A stretch of DNA of 64,000 nucleotides. Source: Anadara kagoshimensis (taxonomy: Eukaryota > Mollusca > Bivalvia > Arcoida > Arcidae). The stretch spans positions 39,378,655-39,442,654 of the forward strand of contig CM037869.1 of NCBI GenBank assembly GCA_021292105.1, read 5' to 3'. The position numbers and the translations under genes are program-made. A model generated the notes under the pieces. It saw nothing but the letters and a program-made list of their open reading frames with translations. It ran no database searches and was not told the origin of the DNA. Shown in pieces: positions 21,301 through 30,300 of this stretch (position 1 is the first letter of the stretch; every line of letters begins with the position of its first letter).

Positions 21301-24300
21301 AGTAAATGGGTTTTGCCAGTATTCAATACAATAATTGATCATTATCCCCCCAAAAAAACCAGTTTGTTGTTTTAGAAATGTTTAAATCATATATTGTATA
21401 ATGTTGTTTTTACTGGAAAATATCAACCTCTATATCCATTGAAATTTTGTCATACCTTGCCTTTCAAATTTCAAATTTCCATCCTTCCGTCCATCCGAAA
21501 TTCTTCTCTGCGCATATTATCTAAAACTATGAAGAACTATTTTACAAAACTTGGTGCAAAGAATCAACATACATTGTACATGTAAGATGCACATATCGTT
21601 AATCTGAGTTGGTTTGCTTATTTTCCTAGGAGTTATGGCCTTTAAGTGCAAATCACAAAAAATAACTTGCTGGTGGGGATCCTAATTCACTGAATTTGCT
21701 TGTTTGTTTTATGATATTTTATAGAACATTGATGTTAAAAAAGTCTGTCCCGAGCCATTAGGCCCATCAGGCCGGAGCTTATCCCGGTTTCGGTGGCGTT
21801 AAGCATCTGAGAGTACAAGACTCTCCCCTGAATGGGACGCCGGTCCATCGCAGGGTTAACCCCCAGCATTTTGCTGGTACTCATTTATTTTTCAGCTGAG
21901 TGAACTGGAACAACGTGAAATTAAGTGTCTTGCTCAAGGACACAACACATCGCCCGGTCCAGGGATCGAACCCACGACCTTCGAATCATGAGTCCAACGC
22001 CTTAACCACTAGGCCATGCGCTTCCACGAACATTGATTTAGCCTAATTAAAGTTCATCATTGTACAGTAAAACCTGGATTTGTTACTACCATTAGTTCAG
22101 TAAAATTTGGGAATTATAAAGGCATTTGGCATTACAGTAAAGTTGCTTTTATTCACTGGGGATTTTATTTCGTTATATTTGTGGTTTGACTTTATTAGGG
22201 CGAAATTAAATACAAAATAATTATTTTCATGTAGCATTCATTTAACATTGACTGAGATAATCCATATAGAAAATTGTTAACATTGACCACTGCATTGCAA
22301 AATTTTATACCCCTGAATAAGTTCAAGCGTCTGAACCGCAAAATTTATTTCCGGAAGAATTAAACAAATATACAGTATTTATTAAATTCATTTGTTTAAT
22401 TCACATGATTCTAATTTACATGTACAAAAAATACATGTATAAGGCATTTACACGGATTTTAATTGCTTGAAATTACTACTGATTAAAGGTCATTTTCCCT
22501 TGGGAAAAATGACTAAAATTTCCCAATTTGTCCAATAAAATTCCCAAAACAACACTAAAGAAATTAAATCTAGTTTTCCTTACCCACAAAATACCAGATA
22601 GTACCATAACAGGGCTCACACTGGGTCAAAATTTTGTGTCGCAGATGTGACTGAACGCAGTCTAGGGGGGTGGGGGGGCATGCTCCCCGGAAATTTTTTT
22701 AAATCATGGTGTAAAATACTGCATTTTCCAAGCATTTAGGCTGTTTGTACATTTTATTTCAGGTACTTCTGATTAGATGAACTTTAGCATACAACTGTGC
22801 AGTCACTATATTATGATAATATAGTGACTTTGTAGTAAAGATACTAGCTATTGCCTGCATATCATAATGCAGTTTGCTAGATCTCAGAAGTTCAAATTTT
22901 CAAATCTTAAAGGCAGAAGGTAGGTTTTAAAAAAATGAAACAAAATCACTGATTTATTTCTTTAATTACTAGTTTGATATAGATGGAAACTTAAGGAGCA
23001 CAATCTGTGCTATAGACGCCATATCATACAAGAAGAACAGTGACATCCAGTATAGGGACTCCAACTGTCTGAGGGATTTAAATAAAGCATACGTCGGCTT
23101 CTGTGTCAGAGTTGATACTTGTTCTGTACCCATGGATATGTATAGTTACCATGACAACAACCAATCAAAGACCAGAAAAGATGATTCAGCTAGTGATGAG
23201 GAATTCCTGACTGCTGATGAAGGGGGGTTTGAAGACGAAGAAGGTGAAGGTATGCATGTACACATTTTTGAGTGAGTGGGGTTGGGCTTTTGTATTACGC
23301 TAGCCAGCTTAGTGTATGGAATACAGAGGAATAATATTGTTTTATGTCCCAGTCAAGAGTATTTCACTTATATCGAGATGTTACCAGCGAAGTGAAGTGG
23401 CAGAAATCTTAACCATTGCAGTTTACTCGAGGCATTTGTTTTTAAGGTCTCTTTCAAAGAACCCCATGACTTTCATTTCTAAATGCAGTGTTTGGGGAAA
23501 GAACAGTCACTCTCTATTTTCTCAATACTGGACACAGAGACATCATACTTATCAACAATACTGTGATGATGGCCATAAAACTTTTTGAGGATCTTAATAA
23601 GCCTAGCCATGCAATATCCCATAATATATTTATTAGGAATTATTTTCTGCTTATTCATCTAAATTTTATTTATTTTTTCAGTCATCAACAGTATTTATAA
23701 TCTTGCTGAGGGGCTAGTAGTGGAAATAATGTCATCTGCCTTGTTAGAAGCTTGTAGTTTACTGTGTCAGAAATCTGGAGATGATAATAAGGCTTCAGAA
23801 AATGGGTTAGAATCTGAAAACTATGGTGAATGCGATGGCATGGATTATTTGGATGTAGATGTGCAGGAATGGTATAACAGATTCCGACGACGAAGTTCAA
23901 ATTTAAGTGATATAACATCAAGGAGAAGTAGTTGTGAAATACTTTCCCGTAGAAGCAGTTGTAGCCGATATAGTTCAGACTTCAGCTCAGAATTCGAAGA
24001 ATTTTACGATAATTTTCAAAAACGGGAGCAGTTGTTTGTTAATCCGACAATTAAAGAAGAGGTTTGTAGTCCTACGATTAACGAGTTTGCGTCCAGTCTC
24101 GTGGCCAGCATTTTACAGGAAGGAACGTTCGAAGCAGCCCATGCTAGTTCAGGTCTGCAAAAGTTTTACGACAACATTCCAGTGGAAAAAGTTGCCAGAC
24201 CAAAAGCAAGAAAAGCTTCTGAAGAAAATGAATTTAAGACTTTACAAACAGTTGATCCTAAAAATTTAGATAGAGACTTTAGACAATCTCTTGATGATAA

Positions 24301-27300
24301 TGATGAGGATGTGGACAATGATGATGATGATGCCCATAACATTTCTCTGCCATCAAATGAATTGGATAATGATACTGACATTAAAAACCGTGAAGTTAAA
24401 TCGTTCGTGGATTCTGTCATAACAAAATCGGTAGATACAATTTGTACAGAAACAGCTGAAAAATTCGCTGATCAATTGTTGGCCATGATTTTCCCGGCTG
24501 CAGTTGACATTGTGCGGAACTCTGTGAAAGAGCAGTGTTCAAACATTCCAGAAAGGAGCACGGTAGATAATTCTAAAAGTCAAATGAATGACAAAAGTCA
24601 GGAAAATATTTGGAAATCAAAAGCAGAGTTTGATATTAAAGATGAAAAACAAAGTAATAAGACTAGATCAAAAAGTGATGTTGATTCTCATGGAGTACAG
24701 GGTGTGGCAACAAATATTGCCAGTCAAATTGTCGGCACGGCAATGGGCTCTGTCAAAAATGCACGAAAATCTTCAGAAAATGAGGAATCAACAACTGAAA
24801 ACATTTCTTCTATGGCAAGTTTTGAAACAAGTTCAACTGCTGATAAAACAGCATTAACAAGCTTGCCTGCTGATGACCATAATAAGAATTCTATTGATGA
24901 AGAAAATCTTGAGAAAGGTGTATCATCGGACAGTTTGGCCGGTGGTGATGGGTACAAACAAACTGCTGAAAAATTGGTGCAACAAATATTTACCTCAGTG
25001 TCAGAAAAATTGTCCAATGAATACCAGGACAGTCAAGTAAAGAAGGCAGAATCTATGCAGGTAGAAACACAGGACAAAGGAGAGGTTACAAAGAAAGAAA
25101 ATGGTGCTGAAGAAAGTCGCCATGACGATTTTAATCAGAGCAAAGAAATTCCCAAAGTGATACTAACTGCAGAACAAAATACAAATAAAAGCGAACAAGA
25201 ATTATTTTATGAGAAAATTGCCGAGAGACTCATTCACGGTGCTTTTAATACGGATCAAACTAGCTCAAAACTTTCGGAAAATAATGCAAAGTGTTTGAAA
25301 AATTCCAGGGAGGTAATTCCCGATACAGAGCCAGTCAAACATCCAAAACCTGTTTTAATGTCAAAATTCCATTCTGATGACAAAGTGACTTTTAATATTC
25401 AAAACTGTTGTGGAGGAGTTGGAACTTTAAATAAGGGGGAAGGTACTCGGAAGGTTACGTCTTTTGCGAATTCTCTGTCACGGGATCTTCTGACAAACGC
25501 TTTTGTGGAGGTCCAGAGAAATTATAACGGAGGAAACTACTACAGAAGAAGCAGCGAGCCCCTTCAGTTGTCCAATCAGGCAGCTTTAGGCTTAAAAGAT
25601 TTATCAGAAGAAATGGGATCTGGAAGGGATAGAAAAGCGAAAAGTCGGGCAGACGAGGACATTGGATCTTTTGTGGAAGAACTCGCTCGTCATGGAGGTT
25701 CTGTCGGGGAATTCGGATCCAAGTTTAGTAGAACTACCTATGGTTTTAGGGATCCAACTCTTTCAAGGTATGTTGATATAAGTTAGAAAACCATTCCTGA
25801 GAACTTGAATTGTCATCAGCTACTCACTTGTCATGAAGGCTCATTGAAGTTTGGTAGAGCTATTTACTGTTATCGGGATCCAACACTTTCTTAATCTACC
25901 CCTAGGGAATAATACCTAAATTTTCCCAATTTATCCACTTAAATTCCAAAAACAACAGTCATATAATATATACTGTACATTGTGTACTAGGAAATTAAAT
26001 ATGCATGTTGTTGTTCGTACACACAAAATTTCAGATTTTTTTTCCACCATATAACATCTGTTGCCAGCATGTCATAATGCAGGTTGCTTAATTTGTTATC
26101 AGAAATTCAATTTTCCCAATCTTAAGGTAGTTTAAATTGTAATAAAATAACTGAACATGCCTTGTGCAAATTTCATAATACCAGTAGTTTATTCAATGAG
26201 GTAATAAATTCAATATTATTATATTAACACAATTGTGTGTGTGATTATTTCTATTGTATAATCTCAGAAAAATTTTAGTTTCGTAAACAGAAAATTTTGT
26301 TCCTTACTCATATTACTATAGGACATACAGTATAGACCTGTCAAAAGTTTAACATTAAACTTGTTCCTTTCACACAATTTTGATTACACACGTGGTGGGT
26401 GTAGCTAGTAGCTAAACAGGAGGTGCTTACCCTTCCGGAGCACCCGGCCTCACTTCCCTGGTGGAAGTTCATGTGTTAAACCTAACTTGTCAGTTTTTAT
26501 TTTGCTTCTGGATTGTGATTCGGACATGGATTAATATGTTTGTTTTTTATTAACCTAACAAGCACAGACTCCTCCTTAGTTATATCTTAACAGCTTCTAA
26601 GCAGGTGTTACTATCTCTGCAACTTTCCACTAACTATCCATTTTTCTGCCACTCAACAGCTGACCTTTTACATCTTTTTTATAATTATTAAGCTTTGGAC
26701 AGGGTTGTACTGTGTTTCAGCAATACGCACAAATTATTACAGTTGAAAGATGATGCCATTTTCATGTTACAATGATATCAATAATCAAGGAAAACAGTGA
26801 TATAACACTAGTGTAATGTGATATTCATTACATTAATTTTGGGGACAGATCATGACTGGAACCTGACACTACTCCTCCACTTTTGACATGTATGTGTACT
26901 TCCATTCCTGGTAGCCAATATTGCCATTGGCTGGTAAATTCTGAGAAATTTATTCAAAAAGTGAAATTTTAGAATATGGATAAAAAAATTGAAAAATTTA
27001 TTCAAAAAGTGAAATTTTAGAATATGGCTAGAAAAATTTGAGAAATTTATTCAAAAAGTGAAATTTTAGAATATGGCTAGAAAAATTTGAGAAATGTATT
27101 CAAAAAGTGAAATTTTAGAATATTTTTGAAAAAATATTTCAAAAAGTCCTGATGAAGGCCACCCCATATAACCTACAGCAAAAACTCACCATATCCATGA
27201 TATCTGAAGATGTTGGTGTTCATCCTAATTACTACTAAGATGTAAAATCTTGAAATGTTGATTCTTGCAAAATTCACAGAAATTTTGGGATTTACAGTAC

Positions 27301-30300
27301 AGTCAAGCATTCCTTAAAGGTCACCTGTATACTGTAAACGTATTTATTTTCGCAGTGTCCTAACTATCACTTATTTTGCGGTCATTTGTGTTGCGCGAAA
27401 ATAATTACAAAGCGGAAATTATATTTTACTTTTTATGTTATTGAGCATATTTCAAAAACACGAAAATTTAACTACGTGGATATGTCTAAATATCCTATAC
27501 TGCGAAAATAAATACACATGAAATTAAATACATTTACAGTATAAGAACCACCTGCTTTTAAAAGCCTGTAAATTTTAATCCCAAATTGGTTTTTATTCAT
27601 GTTATTTGAACCTGTATATAAGTACCACCTGCCCATAAAGGCCATGTTTACTGTTTCCCTTGGCCCAAGGGGTGGCCTTTATAGACAGGTTTGACTGTAC
27701 TTCAATTTTACCAGTTTTAAAGCAGAAGGCATTAAAAATATTACAAAATCACTGCTGTATTTGTTCTTGATATTTTTCAGATTTGCTGAAGAGTTGATGA
27801 GAAGCCAATGCAAAGTTCCAGAGTTCGTCTTTATCGATTCCACAAACATGAGTACCAGTGGATCATCGTCACGATCTCGGCAGAGTAGTATTAGCGGATT
27901 CAAGGACAATATTCTTGCTAGTTTTGAGGACGAGTTACTAAACTCGAGTTTTGGTCGAACTTCTAGTAGAGGTAGTAGAAAAAGAAGTAAAAAATTCAAA
28001 CAAGTTTCTATACAAAAGAATGCAAATTTAGAAAACTCTTTAGATATTAAAGACGGAAAATATTCCGCCAAAGGGTGGCGTGGTATGTCTTTTGATAGTG
28101 AGGCTTCGGGATTTTCATGGCGATCCTTCCAGTCATCATCGCCAAGCAGTTTTGAAGAAATTTCTGATTATGCTGAAAGGTTAGCTCAGAACATTCTTGA
28201 AGAATCGTTAAAAACAGTATTTAGGGACCAATTATGTCCATCTACTACTTGCCAGTCTCCTTCTAAACCCCGAGTGAAAACCCTTGATGAGTATGCTGCA
28301 GACTTAGCCAATAATATTGTTTTAGAATCTCTTTTGAAAGTAGCCACTCAGAATCGTAAACTCTCATCTAATAGTAATGGGAATGCCGGTGATCTGAAGG
28401 ACAAAAACAATAAGACGAGACAGGATAGCACGAGGACCGATGGAACTTCTAGTTCTGGGACTAATCATGGGACAAGATCCCAAAGTTTGTCTGACGACTT
28501 TACTGATGCGTTTGATATTCCTTATGCAAGAATTGAACAGTTTGCCCAGAATGTTGCCTCAGATGTTATAAAAAATTCAGCCATGGTGTTTAAACGAGAA
28601 AAACAGTGTGAACTGAAGGTAAGTTATATGCTATATGATTTAATGATCTTTTTGTCTCCTTTATATAGCATATTAGCATACCAGTCGTGGTTGTTGTTTG
28701 GTTTGTGTAAGCAAGACATTGGTTTAAGATTTTGAAATGCAGCTTTTATTTTATTGCCTACCATTCAAAGTAAAAAGGATTTTGAATTCAAACATCAGTC
28801 CTTTTGTCTGTCTAGACAATTCTTGTCCAGAGTAATTCTCCAAAACTATGAAACACTATTTCACAAAAACTTGGTGCAAAGCATCAACATTGATAGGAGA
28901 TGAACATAAGCTGGTTTGTTCAATTACCTGGAAGTTATGGCCCTTTGAATCACAAAAATTAGGGGATTCTTACTATTTACTGAATGTTCTTGTTCAGGCA
29001 AAGACTTGCAATCTACTATCTACAGACCAAGGGTTCAAAATTATGTTTTGTAATGGAAGGTCTGGGACCTTATGCCTTTATTTTTGACGGGTTCCACAGA
29101 AAGTTTTGTAAGTCCAATATTGCCAATGTTATCAAATAGAAAAATTAGTTTTATCCTGGTATAATATGACAGGTCCATCAGACTTTAACAGTTAAAATAC
29201 TGTATAGGGGGGATTTTTGTGTGGGCAAATTTTCATTTATTTTGCGCTTCCTGCGGAAATAATCCCCTTTACGATATCAAGGGTGCCAATGTGAAATCAA
29301 TAGGTACCCGGCCTCAGACACTGAGACTGATTAATCCCTACAGATATCTTGTATTAATTAACTGCTTAATTAGCTGTTTGGTACTTTGTTCAATTCAATG
29401 TTTATATACTATCTGAGCATTGCTATTTGTAATTTTCAAAGTAAAGTTTTTTTGTACAATGAACCAATTACATGTACTTCATTTTAAGAAGAAATACTGA
29501 AGACCAATATCGAGCATTGTAATTTTCAAAGTAAAGTTTTAATTACCATTATTTTATTTTAAGAAAAAATATGGAAGACCAATATCGACAGGAAACTGGG
29601 GATGTGGTGCTTTCCGTGGTGATCCATGTCTCAAGTCTATGCTTCAGTGGATAGCGGCGTCCTACGCTGGAGTACCATATGTCCTCTTCTACACATTTCA
29701 ACACCCAAGTCTATTTAAGGTAGAGTACCTGGTATTTCAAATATTGTTGTTATACCCCACATAGTGATGACAGAAGAGTCAAATATTTCTGTAGATTAGT
29801 GCAGTTCAAGTACTGACTGATTTTGACTTTACTGGGATGACCTAAATTAATTTATTAAGTCTATTAAGTCCTTTCAGCATTTTAAAACTTTGAAAAAAAT
29901 CGGTTACCATTGTAAACAACCATGCAAAAATATGTTTTGGTGTATTAAAGGAGTTATAATGCATGGATTAGTTTGAAATCAGGATTTTTAGTAACAGCTC
30001 TGTCCATTGAATAAATGAATTATTTATTTGTACTTGTCCCATTGAAAATCTACAAAATATTTGTGTTTTTGTAATCTCTGAAATAGTGTAAACAAACAAT
30101 AGGGTAGTGATATGTTTGTGGCATAGTGGCCCTGGGAGGTAGAACTAAAAGTTGTTTTTAGAGCATGCTTGAACAAAGCACATCATGAAACTTACTTGCA
30201 CATTTCATGCATACATGAACCTGTTCTTAGATTATTCCTTAGATCTTGTAACAAATACCCTAAAACTTGCTGATGCTTCCTTAAACAAATACCAGTACCC

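Noticed and set aside
21734-22027. Functional tRNA genes at the A/B-box sequences (here and in other SINE heads)
   Set aside because: Each is followed by a conserved SINE body and flanked by target duplications; the acceptor stems do not pair properly.
23934-25017. Secondary frames inside the giant PARG exon (e.g. 23934-24269, 24588-24857)
   Set aside because: They are alternative frames of exon 8, whose main frame is open for the whole 2 kb and matches splice phases.
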